Assembly: GCF_003234085.1 (NCBI RefSeq)
Contig: NZ_QKSD01000009.1
Location: 124,001 to 188,000, forward strand
Direction: 5' to 3'
DNA length: 64,000 nt
Source: Curtobacterium sp. MCPF17_052
Lineage (GTDB): Bacteria > Actinomycetota > Actinomycetes > Actinomycetales > Microbacteriaceae
Shown here: piece after piece, positions 25,656 through 33,728 of the stretch
Position numbering within the stretch: the stretch's first letter is position 1
How the letters are laid out: the number at the start of each line of letters is the position of its first letter
Made by a program: the position numbers and the translations under genes
Notes under the pieces: generated by a model
Told to the model about the DNA's origin: nothing
The model's database searches: none
The model's input: the letters and a program-made list of their open reading frames with translations, nothing else

Positions 25656-25777
25656 GACTCTCTACTTTCTCGTCGTTGAGATGGTGCAGGAGGGTGGTGC
25701 TCGGTGGTGGTGCTGGGTGCTGCTGTGTGCGACGGGGCAGGGCCGGGTCGGACCAGGGTCCGGTCGGCTGGACCTGG

Positions 25778-26887
25778 TCAGGCCAGGGTCTGCTCCGCGG
25801 GGTCCCAACCCTCGGGGAGGGTCGGGGAGGGTGCGACCGTGCTCTCGACGAGCACGGTCTCACCACGTTCGGCGGCCTCGGCGATGGAGACCATCACGTC
25901 GAGGACGTGGAAGGCGAGGGCACCGGGGACCCGGTTCTCCTCACCCGCGCGGAGGGAGCGGGCCAGGTCGACCACGCCCGTCCCCCGCGAGTAGGTGGAC
26001 CCGACGGCGGGGATCGTCTCGGGCTCGTCGGCGCCGAGCGCGTACAGCTCGGTGTCGCCGTCGAAGTTGTTCGGGTCGGGGAACACGACCGTGCCGGTCT
26101 CGCCCGCGATCTCGACGAAGCCGGTGCGGCCGCGGTCGGACTCGAACGAGAAGACGCTCTGGGCACTGCCGCCGTTCTCGAACTGGATCAGTGCCGAGTG
26201 GTTCGTCGGGACGTCGACCGGGAACTCGGTGCCGGCCTTCGGGCCCGAGCCGATCGTGCGGGTCGCGCGGGACTTCGACGCGGTGGCGGTGACCTTCGCG
26301 ACGGGTCCGAACGCCTGCACGAGGGTCGTGATGTAGTACGGGCCGATGTCGAACAGCGGGCCGGCGCCGTAGGCGAAGAGGAACTCGGGGCTCGGGTGCC
26401 AGGACTCCGGGCCGGGGCTCTGGAAGAGGGTGAGCCCGTTCAGCGGCTTCCCGATGCGACCGTCCCGGATGGTCCGGAGCGCGGTCTGCAGTCCGGCACC
26501 GAGGAACGTGTCGGGGGCGACGCTGACCGTCTTGCCAGCGGCGACCGCGGCGTCGCGGAGCTGCGCCGCGCTCTGTCGGTCGAGCGCGTAGGGCTTCTCG
26601 CCCCACACGTGCTTGCCGGCGGCCAGGGACTGCAGGGCGACCTCGACGTGCGCGGCCGGGATCGTGAGGTTCACGACGATCTCGATGTCGTCGATCGCCA
26701 GCAGCTCGTCGACCGTGCCGGAGCCAGCCACGCCCCACTTCTCGGCCTGCGACGCTGCGCGGGGCAGGTCGATGTCGGCGATGAAGAGGACCTCGACGTC
26801 GGGGAAGACCGTCAGGTTGGACAGGTACTGGTCCGAGATGACGCCGGCACCGATCACGCCGACGCCGACACGTCCCGCGGCGCTCAT
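25778..26887 (-). CDS. Gfo/Idh/MocA-family oxidoreductase
   Basis: NAD(P)-dependent sugar or inositol dehydrogenase type, 369 residues. The Rossmann fold opens with VGVIGAGVISDQYL, and the catalytic-region motif is GKHVWGEKPYAL (EKP, conserved lysine). The C-terminal alpha/beta domain holds FDIGPYYITTLVQAFGPV. It overlaps the upstream isomerase gene by 4 bp and is followed 122 bp later by the sugar-binding protein, so it belongs to the same operon and probably oxidises or epimerises the imported sugar. Confidence 0.92.
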   Translation of the reverse strand: MSAAGRVGVGVIGAGVISDQYLSNLTVFPDVEVLFIADIDLPRAASQAEKWGVAGSGTVDELLAIDDIEIVVNLTIPAAHVEVALQSLAAGKHVWGEKPYALDRQSAAQLRDAAVAAGKTVSVAPDTFLGAGLQTALRTIRDGRIGKPLNGLTLFQSPGPESWHPSPEFLFAYGAGPLFDIGPYYITTLVQAFGPVAKVTATASKSRATRTIGSGPKAGTEFPVDVPTNHSALIQFENGGSAQSVFSFESDRGRTGFVEIAGETGTVVFPDPNNFDGDTELYALGADEPETIPAVGSTYSRGTGVVDLARSLRAGEENRVPGALAFHVLDVMVSIAEAAERGETVLVESTVAPSPTLPEGWDPAEQTLA

Positions 26888-27630
26888 GCGTGTGCTCCGG
26901 CGAGGAAGGCGTACGAGTCGCGGACGGCCTGCACGACGTCGCCGTCGTGGTCGTCGAGCTCGATGACCTGCTGGGCGTCGGGTGCGGCGGCGACGATGTC
27001 GCGCACCGGCATGATCCCCTTGCCGACCGCCACCTGCTGCTTGTCGTCGTGCGAGCCGTCGCCGTCCTTGACGTGCAGGAAGCGGACCTGGTCGCCGAGC
27101 CGGCCGAGGACGGCCACGGGGTCGTCACCGCCGACCTTCGCCCAGTAGGTGTCGAGCTCGAGGACGACGGCGTCGGAGAGTGCCCCGGCGAATACCTCGA
27201 AGGCGCTCGTGCCGTCGATGCGGTTCGAGAACTCGAACGCGTGGTTGTGGTACCCGAGCGCCAGGCCGTGGTCGGCGGCGCGCGGGGCGAGGTCGTTGAA
27301 CTGTCGGGCAATGGCTTCGACGTCCTCGCGGGTGGTCCAGCGGGCTTCGTCGACGTGCGGGTCGATCAGGGTGCCGAGCCCGACGGTGACGCTCGCGCCG
27401 AGGATGCGCTCGAGTTCCTGCTCGTCTGCGTCGACCAGACGTGCGTGCCCGCTGGGCGCGGTCAGACCGGCCTGCTGCAGAGCGGCCGCGTACTCGTCGG
27501 CACGGTCGACGAAGCCGAAGAGTTCGACGTTCGTGAAACCGATGTCGGCGATCGTCGCCAGGGTTCCGGGGAGGTCCGTCGTCAGTGCGTCGCGCACCGT
27601 GTAGAGCTGGACCGAGAGCGGTTGGGGCAC
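26884..27630 (-). CDS. Sugar phosphate isomerase/epimerase (IolE-like TIM barrel)
   Basis: 248 residues, an AP-endonuclease-2-type TIM barrel. It begins LSVQLYTVRDAL, has the metal-site motifs GYHNHAFEF, VVLELDTYW and VRFLHVKDGDG (His, Glu/Asp pattern), and ends near VIELDDHDGD. Enzymes of this family dehydrate or isomerise inositol-derived or keto sugars; the substrate here is not readable. It is the first gene of the sugar operon. GTG start with AGGAG 8 nt upstream, behind a good promoter. Confidence 0.9.
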   Translation of the reverse strand: MPQPLSVQLYTVRDALTTDLPGTLATIADIGFTNVELFGFVDRADEYAAALQQAGLTAPSGHARLVDADEQELERILGASVTVGLGTLIDPHVDEARWTTREDVEAIARQFNDLAPRAADHGLALGYHNHAFEFSNRIDGTSAFEVFAGALSDAVVLELDTYWAKVGGDDPVAVLGRLGDQVRFLHVKDGDGSHDDKQQVAVGKGIMPVRDIVAAAPDAQQVIELDDHDGDVVQAVRDSYAFLAGAHA

Positions 27631-27675
27631 CAGGTGTTCTCCTCATCGAGATGTGGTCTTCGCTGACCGCTCGTC

Positions 27676-27704
27676 ACACTATGGGCGCTTCTGTCGGCGG
27701 TCAA
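27676..27704 (-). promoter_or_regulatory. Promoter of the sugar operon
   Basis: TTGACC (-35, 27704-27699) and TAGTGT (-10, 27681-27676) with a 17-nt spacer on the minus strand. It predicts a leader of about 39 nt. Confidence 0.75.
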
Positions 27705-27708
27705 GCAA

Positions 27709-27728
27709 AAGTTCGGAGAAGTTCGACG
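27709..27728. promoter_or_regulatory. Candidate ROK operator, tandem 10-bp repeat
   Basis: AAGTTCGGAG followed directly by AAGTTCGACG, just upstream of the -35 box of the sugar operon and before the divergent ROK gene. The operator role is inferred from position only. Confidence 0.35.
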
Positions 27729-27771
27729 ACCTTCGTTGCGTGGCTCGGAGGATGTGTGGTTCACTCCGAGC

Positions 27772-29022
27772 ATGGTCGACTTGACTCGGACGGCAACGAC
27801 GCCGCCGGTCGGGGCCAGTGAGCTCTTCCAGATCCTGCGAGACGGCGTCCCGCGGACCCGTGGTGAACTCGCTGCCCTCACCGGGATGGCGCGCTCGACC
27901 ATCGGCGTGCGCATCGACGCCCTCGTCGACGTCGGACTCGTCGGCGCCGTCGACACCGCCGCCTCCACCGGCGGACGTCCCCCCGCACAGATCGCCCTGC
28001 GCCCCGCCGCCCGGCTCGTCGTGGCCGCGGACCTCGGTGCCTCGCACGGTCGCGTCGCCGTGACCGACCTCGTCGGCACGCAGCTCGCCAGCCGTGACGC
28101 TCGGATCGACATCGCCGCCGGTCCCGTCCCCACCCTCGAGTGGCTGGTCGGCGTCGTGGACGAGCTCCTCGACTCGGTCGGCCGCGTCCGCGACGACGTC
28201 ATCGCGTTCGGCATCGGCCTGCCCGGCCCCGTCGAGTTCTCCACCGGACGTCCCGCGAACCCGCCGATCATGCCCGGCTGGGACGGGTTCGACGTCCCCG
28301 GATGGCTCCGTCAGCACGTCCGTGCCCACGTGCTCGTCGACAACGACGTGAACATCGCCGCGCTGGGGGAACGCGCGCACGGCTGGCCGGACCTCGACCA
28401 CCTGCTCTTCGTCAAGGTCGCCACCGGCATCGGCTCCGGCATCGTGTCGGAGGGCCGGCTCCAGCGTGGCGCACAGGGCACCGCAGGTGACATCGGGCAC
28501 GTCCGTGTCTCCCGTGCGGGTGACGTCCCGTGCCACTGCGGCAACACCGGTTGCCTGGAGGCCGTCGCCTCCGGCCCGGCGATCGCCCGGTCACTCCGTG
28601 CGAAGGGGCACGACGTCCACACCAGCGCGGACGTCGTCGACCTGGTCGCGCGGTCCGACCTCGACGCGATCGGGGCGGTCCGCCAGGCCGGCCGCGACAT
28701 CGGCGAGGTCCTCGCCACCTGCGTCTCGCTGATCAACCCGTCCGTCATCGCCCTCGGCGGCTCGATCACCCAGGCCGGGGAGCACCTGCTCGCCGGCGTC
28801 CGGGAGGTCGTCTACTCCCGCTCGATGCCGCTCGCCACCGAACACCTCGTGATCGCACAGTCCCGCGCCGGGTCGATCGCCGCGCTGCAGGGCGCCGCAG
28901 CCCTCGCCATCGCGTACGCGCTCTCCCCCGCGGGCGTCGACGAGTTGGTCACCCTGGCCGAGGGGCGACAGCAACTGACCGAAGGTCGGCACCTCACCGA
29001 GGGGCGGCAGCTGGTCTCCTGA
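27772..29022 (+). CDS. ROK-family transcriptional regulator
   Basis: 416 residues. The N-terminal winged helix (ELFQILRDGVPRTRGELAALTGMARSTI) is followed by a sugar-kinase-like ROK domain: VVAADLGASHGR, VDNDVNIAALGE, GTAGDIGHVR and the zinc motif CHCGNTGCLEAVAS. It lacks nothing obvious for sugar sensing and most likely represses the divergent sugar operon. The C-terminus ends in three repeats of an (L)TEGR-Q/H-L unit encoded by 18-21 bp tandem DNA repeats (about 28954-29014). ATG chosen over the longer TTG frame. Confidence 0.92.
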   Translation: MVDLTRTATTPPVGASELFQILRDGVPRTRGELAALTGMARSTIGVRIDALVDVGLVGAVDTAASTGGRPPAQIALRPAARLVVAADLGASHGRVAVTDLVGTQLASRDARIDIAAGPVPTLEWLVGVVDELLDSVGRVRDDVIAFGIGLPGPVEFSTGRPANPPIMPGWDGFDVPGWLRQHVRAHVLVDNDVNIAALGERAHGWPDLDHLLFVKVATGIGSGIVSEGRLQRGAQGTAGDIGHVRVSRAGDVPCHCGNTGCLEAVASGPAIARSLRAKGHDVHTSADVVDLVARSDLDAIGAVRQAGRDIGEVLATCVSLINPSVIALGGSITQAGEHLLAGVREVVYSRSMPLATEHLVIAQSRAGSIAALQGAAALAIAYALSPAGVDELVTLAEGRQQLTEGRHLTEGRQLVS

Positions 29023-29072
29023 CCGGCACCGTCCGGCCGCGTGCCGGTTTCGTCCCTGCCGGTGGTCGGGTG

Positions 29073-29078
29073 GACAAT
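29073..29078 (+). promoter_or_regulatory. Leaderless -10 box of the YqaJ-like gene
   Basis: GACAAT ends 6 nt before GTG at 29085; no ribosome binding site. Confidence 0.4.
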
Positions 29079-29084
29079 CGTGGG

Positions 29085-29849
29085 GTGACGATCGTGCAGC
29101 CCACTCTCTGGGGCGACCTGGATGACGGGTGGGAGGCCCAGCCCGGCTCCGGCACGTCGGCAGCGTCCGGCACGTCGGCAGCGTCCGGCACGTCGTCCGG
29201 CCCCGGCACGTCGACCGGCGGTCGGTCCACCGGCGCTGTTCGAGCCGCCCGCGCGCACGACACCTTCACGGCCCTCCGCGGACACACCGAGCGGATCGTC
29301 GCGCACTCCTCGGACCGGGTCGCCTGGCTCCGCGCCCGCGCGATGGGCATCACGGCGACCGACGTCGCCCGCCTCGCCTCGCTCCGTGCCGTCGACGCGG
29401 TCGTCGCCGACAAGCGGTACGGCTCCCGGTTCGCCGGCAACGTCTACACCGAGCACGGCAAGGAACGCGAACCCGTGATCGCCTCGTGGGTGGCCGCGAC
29501 GCACGGCATCCAGCCCTCCGCACACCTGTTCCACGCGGCGACGAACCGAGCACACCTGGCGACGCCGGACGGCGTCGGTCTGGACCGCGACGGACGCCTG
29601 CTCCTCGCCGAGATCAAGACGACCGCGAACGGGTTCACCCGGGTCCCCCGGCACTACATGCGGCAGGTCTGGTGGCAGCAGTACGTGCTCGGCGCGGACC
29701 GGACGCTGTTCGTGTGGGAGAAGCACGACGACTTCGTGCCCGTCGCCGACGAGCCCGAGTGCCGGTGGATCGACCGCGACGACGACGCGATCCGGGGTCT
29801 CATCGCCCTCGCGGACCTGGTGCTCGACCGACTGCGGGACGCTCGCTGA
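29085..29849 (+). CDS. YqaJ-type (viral recombinase family) exonuclease-like protein
   Basis: 254 residues. After a disordered N-terminus with three SGTSAA-like repeats, the domain shows AWLRARAMGITATDVARLAS, then GKEREPVIASW, then LATPDGVGLDRDGRLLLAEIKTT. The D-ExK triad (Asp in TPDG, EIK) is the PD-(D/E)xK active site of lambda-exonuclease-like YqaJ proteins. In phages these pair with a recombinase; no recombinase or phage gene is near, so it is an orphan chromosomal copy. The last 50 bp overlap the convergent Pr6Pr gene. Confidence 0.82.
   Translation: MTIVQPTLWGDLDDGWEAQPGSGTSAASGTSAASGTSSGPGTSTGGRSTGAVRAARAHDTFTALRGHTERIVAHSSDRVAWLRARAMGITATDVARLASLRAVDAVVADKRYGSRFAGNVYTEHGKEREPVIASWVAATHGIQPSAHLFHAATNRAHLATPDGVGLDRDGRLLLAEIKTTANGFTRVPRHYMRQVWWQQYVLGADRTLFVWEKHDDFVPVADEPECRWIDRDDDAIRGLIALADLVLDRLRDAR
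29148..29219 (+). repeat. 18-bp in-frame tandem repeat
   Basis: TCCGGCACGTCGGCAGCG is repeated exactly (29148-29165, 29166-29183), followed by two degenerate units. It encodes SGTSAA in the disordered N-terminus of the YqaJ-like protein. Confidence 0.85.
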
Positions 29850-30450
29850 CCGGGATCAGCCGCAGTCGGGACAGCGCGACGACGATCAGTCCCATCAGGC
29901 CGATGAACACCGCGACACCCAGGCAGTACAGCGCGACCACGCCGTAGCCGGACTCCGGGTCGAGGAACGGGTACGGCACCCAGCCGTCGGTCGCACCGCG
30001 GACGACGACCACGACCAGCCAGACCGCCGGGTAGACCAGGAACCACCAGACGTCGCGGAAGGCCAGGCGGCTGCGGTCGGAGAACAGCAGCCAGTCCAGC
30101 ACGACGTACAGCGGGATCCACCGGTGCAGGACGTCGTTCGACCAGGACTCCCCCACGGCCTGTCCGACCTGCACCAGCAGGGTGTTGTAGACCAGGCCCG
30201 TCGTCGCGATGTACACCGTGGCCGCACCCCGGAAGAGGTCCAGGCGGCGGCCTGACTCGCGGCGGCGCAACGCTGCGACGACGGTGAGGACCAGGACGAC
30301 GGCGACCAGGATGTTCGACTGGTTCGTGAAGTACCCGAAGAAGTTCCAGAACACGAACCCGTTCTGGAGCGCCCGCTGCAGGTCGTCCACGACGGCGGCG
30401 ACGATGGCGATCGCCGCAGCGAGCCGCAGGGTGTTCACGAGGATCCGCAC
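29800..30450 (-). CDS. Pr6Pr-family membrane protein
   Basis: 216 residues with six membrane helices (FAR-17a/AIG1-like arrangement). Conserved pieces include FVFWNFFGYFTNQSNILV near residue 33 and LHRWIPLYVVLDWLLF. The NQSN motif and following helix are typical of the Pr6Pr family, whose function is not established in bacteria. GTG start, 6 nt after TACCGT, so probably leaderless. Its 3' end overlaps the convergent YqaJ-like gene by 50 bp. Confidence 0.8.
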   Translation of the reverse strand: MRILVNTLRLAAAIAIVAAVVDDLQRALQNGFVFWNFFGYFTNQSNILVAVVLVLTVVAALRRRESGRRLDLFRGAATVYIATTGLVYNTLLVQVGQAVGESWSNDVLHRWIPLYVVLDWLLFSDRSRLAFRDVWWFLVYPAVWLVVVVVRGATDGWVPYPFLDPESGYGVVALYCLGVAVFIGLMGLIVVALSRLRLIPVSERPAVGRAPGPRGR

Positions 30451-30456
30451 GGGCCC

Positions 30457-30462
30457 ACGGTA
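30457..30462 (-). promoter_or_regulatory. Leaderless -10 box of the Pr6Pr gene
   Basis: TACCGT ends 6 nt before the GTG start on the minus strand. Confidence 0.45.
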
Positions 30463-30490
30463 CTGGTCCGCCGACTCGTCCGGGAACGAG

Positions 30491-30520
30491 GAACGGCCCG
30501 CACCGGAGTGCGGGCCGTTC
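30491..30520 (-). terminator. Terminator of the secE-rplA operon
   Basis: Perfect 13-bp arms GAACGGCCCGCAC and GTGCGGGCCGTTC around a 4-nt loop, about 58 bp after the rplA stop. Confidence 0.85.
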
Positions 30521-30577
30521 GTGTGGTGCTGTTCTGCTGTTCTGCTGCGGATCAGGACGATCCGCCGCTGATCAGGA

Positions 30578-31267
30578 TCAGAAGACGTTGACGTCCAGCG
30601 GGATGCCCGGGCCGAAGGTCGTCGAGACGGCGCCCTTCATGATGTAACGGCCCTTCGCGGCGCTCGGCTTGAGACGGACGATCTCGTCGAGCGCGGTGCT
30701 GATGTTCTCGTCGAGCTGCTCCGGCGTGAACGAGGCCTTGCCGACGACGAAGTGCACGTTGGAGTGCTTGTCGACGCGGAACTCGATCTTGCCGCCCTTG
30801 ATGTCGTTCACGGCCTGGGCCACGTTCGGCGTCACGGTACCGGTCTTCGGGTTCGGCATGAGACCACGCGGGCCGAGCACCTTGCCGAGACGACCGACCT
30901 TGCCCATGAGCTCCGGGGTGGAGACCGCGGAGTCGAACGAGGTGTAGCCCTCGGCGACCTTCGCGATGAGCTCGTCGCCACCGACCTCGTCGGCGCCGGC
31001 GGCGATGGCAGCCTCAGCGGCTGCACCCGTCGCGAAGACGATGACGCGGGCGGTCTTGCCGGTGCCGTGCGGGAGGATGACGGTGCCACGCACCATCTGG
31101 TCCGCCTTGCGGGGGTCCACGCCGAGCTTCAGTGCGACCTCGACGGTGGAGTCGGTCTTCGCAGAGCCGGTCTCCTTCGCCAGGGCGACTGCCTCGGTCG
31201 GGGTGTAGAACTTGTCGGCCTCGATCTTCGCGGCCGCGGCGCGGTACGCCTTGGACTTCTTCGCCAT
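30578..31267 (-). CDS. rplA: 50S ribosomal protein L1
   Basis: 229 residues, full length. It binds 23S rRNA at the mobile L1 stalk near the E site and can repress its own mRNA. Recognisable are the N-terminal [20 protein letters not shown], the [24 protein letters not shown] motif, and the signature region [14 protein letters not shown]. The ATG at 31267 has AAGGAG upstream. A longer frame that runs back through the intergenic gap into rplK sequence is an artefact. Last gene of tRNA-Trp-secE-nusG-rplK-rplA. Confidence 0.98.
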   Translation of the reverse strand: MAKKSKAYRAAAAKIEADKFYTPTEAVALAKETGSAKTDSTVEVALKLGVDPRKADQMVRGTVILPHGTGKTARVIVFATGAAAEAAIAAGADEVGGDELIAKVAEGYTSFDSAVSTPELMGKVGRLGKVLGPRGLMPNPKTGTVTPNVAQAVNDIKGGKIEFRVDKHSNVHFVVGKASFTPEQLDENISTALDEIVRLKPSAAKGRYIMKGAVSTTFGPGIPLDVNVF

Positions 31268-31347
31268 GGTGGTCTCCTTGCGAGATACGTGGTTGGCGAG
31301 CCGGCGCGGCTCTCCCACGGTGAGTACTGGGGTGTGGAGGGTGAGGC

Positions 31348-31779
31348 TCAGGCCTCGACCGTGATGCCCATCGAACGAGCGGTACCGGCGATGATCTTCG
31401 TCGCCTGCTCGATGTCGTTGGCGTTCAGGTCGGCCTGCTTGGTCTCGGCGATCTGACGGATCTGGTCCGCCGTGATGCGTCCGGCCTTCACCGTGTGCGG
31501 CGTCGCGGAACCCTTGTTCACACCCGCAGCCTTCTTGATGAGCTCGGCGGCCGGCGGGGTCTTGAGGATGAACGTGAACGAACGGTCCTCGTAGACGGTG
31601 ATCTCCACCGGGATGACGTTGCCGCGCTGCGACTCGGTCTGGGCGTTGTACGCCTTGCAGAACTCCATGATGTTCACGCCGTGCTGACCGAGCGCCGGAC
31701 CGATCGGCGGTGCCGGGTTGGCGGCGCCCGCGTTGATCTGCAGCTTGATCAGGCCCGTGACCTTCTTCTTCGGTGCCAT
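31348..31779 (-). CDS. rplK: 50S ribosomal protein L11
   Basis: 143 residues, the expected length. It forms the GTPase-associated centre with 23S rRNA. The sequence starts [20 protein letters not shown] and has [20 protein letters not shown] (target of thiopeptide antibiotics), with a C-terminal rRNA-binding region ending [15 protein letters not shown] at 31779 with AGGAGG upstream. It lies between nusG and rplA in the universal order. Confidence 0.98.
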   Translation of the reverse strand: MAPKKKVTGLIKLQINAGAANPAPPIGPALGQHGVNIMEFCKAYNAQTESQRGNVIPVEITVYEDRSFTFILKTPPAAELIKKAAGVNKGSATPHTVKAGRITADQIRQIAETKQADLNANDIEQATKIIAGTARSMGITVEA

Positions 31780-31899
31780 GTTTCGCTTTCCTCCTGGGAT
31801 CGAACGCACGGGGATCCGTGCACTCTCCCGCGTCTCCGGCGGTTCCGGATCGCGGTGACGGACCCGCAGCGCACGAGGCGCGCGGACCCAAACTCGAAC

Positions 31900-31905
31900 A
31901 GTCTA
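31900..31905 (-). promoter_or_regulatory. Possible internal promoter for rplK-rplA
   Basis: TAGACT in the 143-bp nusG-rplK gap on the minus strand; no convincing -35 box. Confidence 0.3.
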
Positions 31906-31922
31906 GTGGATGGCGTCCAGCT

Positions 31923-33038
31923 CTAGAGCTTGGTCACCTGGTCGAAGCTGAGCTCGACCGGCGTCTCGCGCTCGAAGAGCGAGACGAGCACGGTGAGCTT
32001 GCCGCTCTCCGGCTTGATCTCGGAGATCGACCCCGGCAGACCCGCGAACGAGCCCTCCTTGATGGTGATCGTCTCGCCGACCTCGAAGTCGACCTCGGCC
32101 TGGGGCTGCGCCTGTGCGGCGCCGCCACCCTTCGCGCCACCCTTGGTCGGGGCGGTCTCCGCGACCTGGACGAGGGACTTCAGCATGCCGAAGGCCTCGT
32201 CGAAGCGGAGCGGGGTCGGGTTGTGCGCGTTGCCCACGAAGCCGGTCACACCGGGGGTGTGACGGACGACCGACCACGAGTCCTCGTCGAGGTCCATGCG
32301 GACCAGCACGTAGCCGGGGATCCGGACGCGGGTGACCAGCTTGCGCTGCCCGTTCTTGATCTCGACGACGTCCTCCATCGGGACCTCGGCCTGGTAGATG
32401 TAGTCCTCCATGGACATCGAGACCATGCGGTTCTCGATGTTCGCCTTCACGCGGCGCTCGAAGCCCGCGTAGGAGTGGATGACGTACCACTTGCCCGGCT
32501 TCATCCGCAGTTCGGCCTTGAACGCCTCGTACGGGTCGACCTCGGACTCTTCTTCGTCGTCCTCGGCCGTGATCGTGACCTCGGTGTCGGGGGCGAGGTC
32601 GACCTCGGACTCCGGGGCGATCGCTCCGAGGGCGTCCGCGGACTCCTCGGCAGCGATGGTCTCGTTCGCCTCGGCGGCGGTCTCGTCCTCGAGCTCGGAC
32701 TCTTCTTCGTCCTCGACGGCCTCGACGGCGGCTTCGGCCTCGTCGGCGGTGTCGATCTCGAGCGCGTCGTCGACGACCGCGTCGGCCTCGGGGTCACGCG
32801 ACTCGGCGAGGGCGGCGAGCGTCTCGTCGAGCTCGGCGGCTACCGTGCCGTCGTCCGGCTCGTCACTCAGACCGAGGGACTCGTCGTCCTCGTCCTCGAC
32901 GGAGATCGCGCGCTCCTCGGCGGAGTCGGTCGAACGGAGTTCGCTCGTCTCGACGTCGCCTTCCTGGTTCTCCTCGACCTCGGAAGACTGCTCGGCAGCG
33001 GTCGCGAGGTCGATGTCGTCGCGGGAGTAGTCAGACAC
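31923..33038 (-). CDS. nusG: Transcription termination/antitermination factor NusG with acidic extension
   Basis: 371 residues, about twice the usual 180. The C-terminal half is canonical: NGN domain from [20 protein letters not shown] (near 182), [23 protein letters not shown], and the KOW motif [19 protein letters not shown] Lys/Gly/Gln-rich linker ([15 protein letters not shown]) precedes the KOW domain. The first 180 residues are Glu/Asp-rich and probably disordered ([22 protein letters not shown]). It couples RNA polymerase to ribosomes and Rho. GTG start with GGAAAG upstream. Acidic extensions are known in actinobacterial NusG; the role is unclear. Confidence 0.95.
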   Translation of the reverse strand: MSDYSRDDIDLATAAEQSSEVEENQEGDVETSELRSTDSAEERAISVEDEDDESLGLSDEPDDGTVAAELDETLAALAESRDPEADAVVDDALEIDTADEAEAAVEAVEDEEESELEDETAAEANETIAAEESADALGAIAPESEVDLAPDTEVTITAEDDEEESEVDPYEAFKAELRMKPGKWYVIHSYAGFERRVKANIENRMVSMSMEDYIYQAEVPMEDVVEIKNGQRKLVTRVRIPGYVLVRMDLDEDSWSVVRHTPGVTGFVGNAHNPTPLRFDEAFGMLKSLVQVAETAPTKGGAKGGGAAQAQPQAEVDFEVGETITIKEGSFAGLPGSISEIKPESGKLTVLVSLFERETPVELSFDQVTKL

Positions 33039-33208
33039 AGTCGGTTCTTTCCGTTCGATGGTGCGGATCGGGTTGGCGCTCGCGTCCCGGGCGGGGAACG
33101 GGTCGCCGTCTCCGGGAGACCGTACCCCGAGGAGGACCGGAGCGGTCGGACCTGCGGTCAGGCCGGGCGCGCCAGGAGTGCAGCGCGCCGGGGTTCATGC
33201 CGGCTGGG

Positions 33209-33484
33209 TCAGGCCGTGGGGCCGTTGCCGAACACGTAGCCGACGCCGAGACCGAACACGAAGTCGAGGACCGACACGAGGATCATCATCACGACGACGA
33301 ACACGAGCACGACGCCCGTGTAGCTGAAGAGTTCCTTGCGGGTCGGTGTGACGACCTTGCGCAGTTCGCCGAAGACCTGGCGGATGAACAGTGCGATCGC
33401 GGCGAACGGGCCGCGGCGCTGTGCGCGGTCGACCTTTGCCTGGGCGACGACGTCGTCAGTCGTCTCCACGTCTTTGCTCGCCAC
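33209..33484 (-). CDS. secE: Preprotein translocase subunit SecE
   Basis: 91 residues. A basic amphipathic stretch (IALFIRQVFGELRKVVTPTRKEL) precedes a single C-terminal membrane helix (SYTGVVLVFVVVMMILVSVLDFVFGLGVGYVF), the minimal SecE architecture that clamps SecY. GTG at 33484 with GGGAAGGG upstream; the longer frame would read through tRNA-Trp. It sits 20 bp behind tRNA-Trp and ahead of nusG. Confidence 0.96.
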   Translation of the reverse strand: MASKDVETTDDVVAQAKVDRAQRRGPFAAIALFIRQVFGELRKVVTPTRKELFSYTGVVLVFVVVMMILVSVLDFVFGLGVGYVFGNGPTA

Positions 33485-33503
33485 TTCAACCCTTCCCGAT
33501 GTG

Positions 33504-33576
33504 CAGGGCGGACAGGACTTGAACCTGCAACCTGCGGTTTTGGAGACCGCTGCTCTACCAATTGAGCCACCGCCCT
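33504..33576 (-). tRNA. tRNA-Trp(CCA)
   Basis: 73-nt cloverleaf. The acceptor arms AGGGCGG and CCGCCCT pair, with discriminator G. Anticodon loop CTCCAAA gives anticodon CCA; T-arm CAGGTTCAAGTCCTG. It is upstream of secE in the usual actinobacterial arrangement and read from the same promoter. Confidence 0.97.
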
Positions 33577-33656
33577 TCGGAACGTCCACCCGTACGGGAT
33601 CCGGTCGTTCCAGGGAGAAGAAGTCTGATTCCGACAGACTTCAACCGCCGCAGAAC

Positions 33657-33686
33657 AGTGTACGGGAGTCCCGACGGCGGTGTCCA
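33657..33686 (-). promoter_or_regulatory. Promoter of tRNA-Trp-secE-nusG-rplK-rplA
   Basis: TGGACA (-35) and TACACT (-10) with an 18-nt spacer on the minus strand, about 80 nt before the tRNA. An 8-bp leader hairpin (GAAGTCTG/CAGACTTC, 33620-33642) lies just downstream of the predicted start. Confidence 0.75.
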
Positions 33687-33716
33687 CTTGACGGATGCTC
33701 CGGCGCGGCGCGTCGG

Positions 33717-33722
33717 TAGGCT
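33717..33722 (+). promoter_or_regulatory. Leaderless -10 box of aspC
   Basis: TAGGCT ends 6 nt before the GTG start; no ribosome binding site. It is back to back with the tRNA-Trp promoter. Confidence 0.55.
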
Positions 33723-33728
33723 GACCCC

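Noticed and set aside
29085..29849. Prophage remnant
   Set aside because: Apart from the YqaJ-like domain no phage structural, integrase or lysis gene is present.
30578..31891. Fused L11-L1 open frame of 437 residues
   Set aside because: The upstream part is out of frame with rplK and crosses the intergenic gap; rplA has its own ATG and ribosome binding site.
33685..33722. TTGACG as -35 of aspC
   Set aside because: The spacing to TAGGCT is 23 nt, too long; it overlaps the divergent tRNA-Trp promoter by chance.
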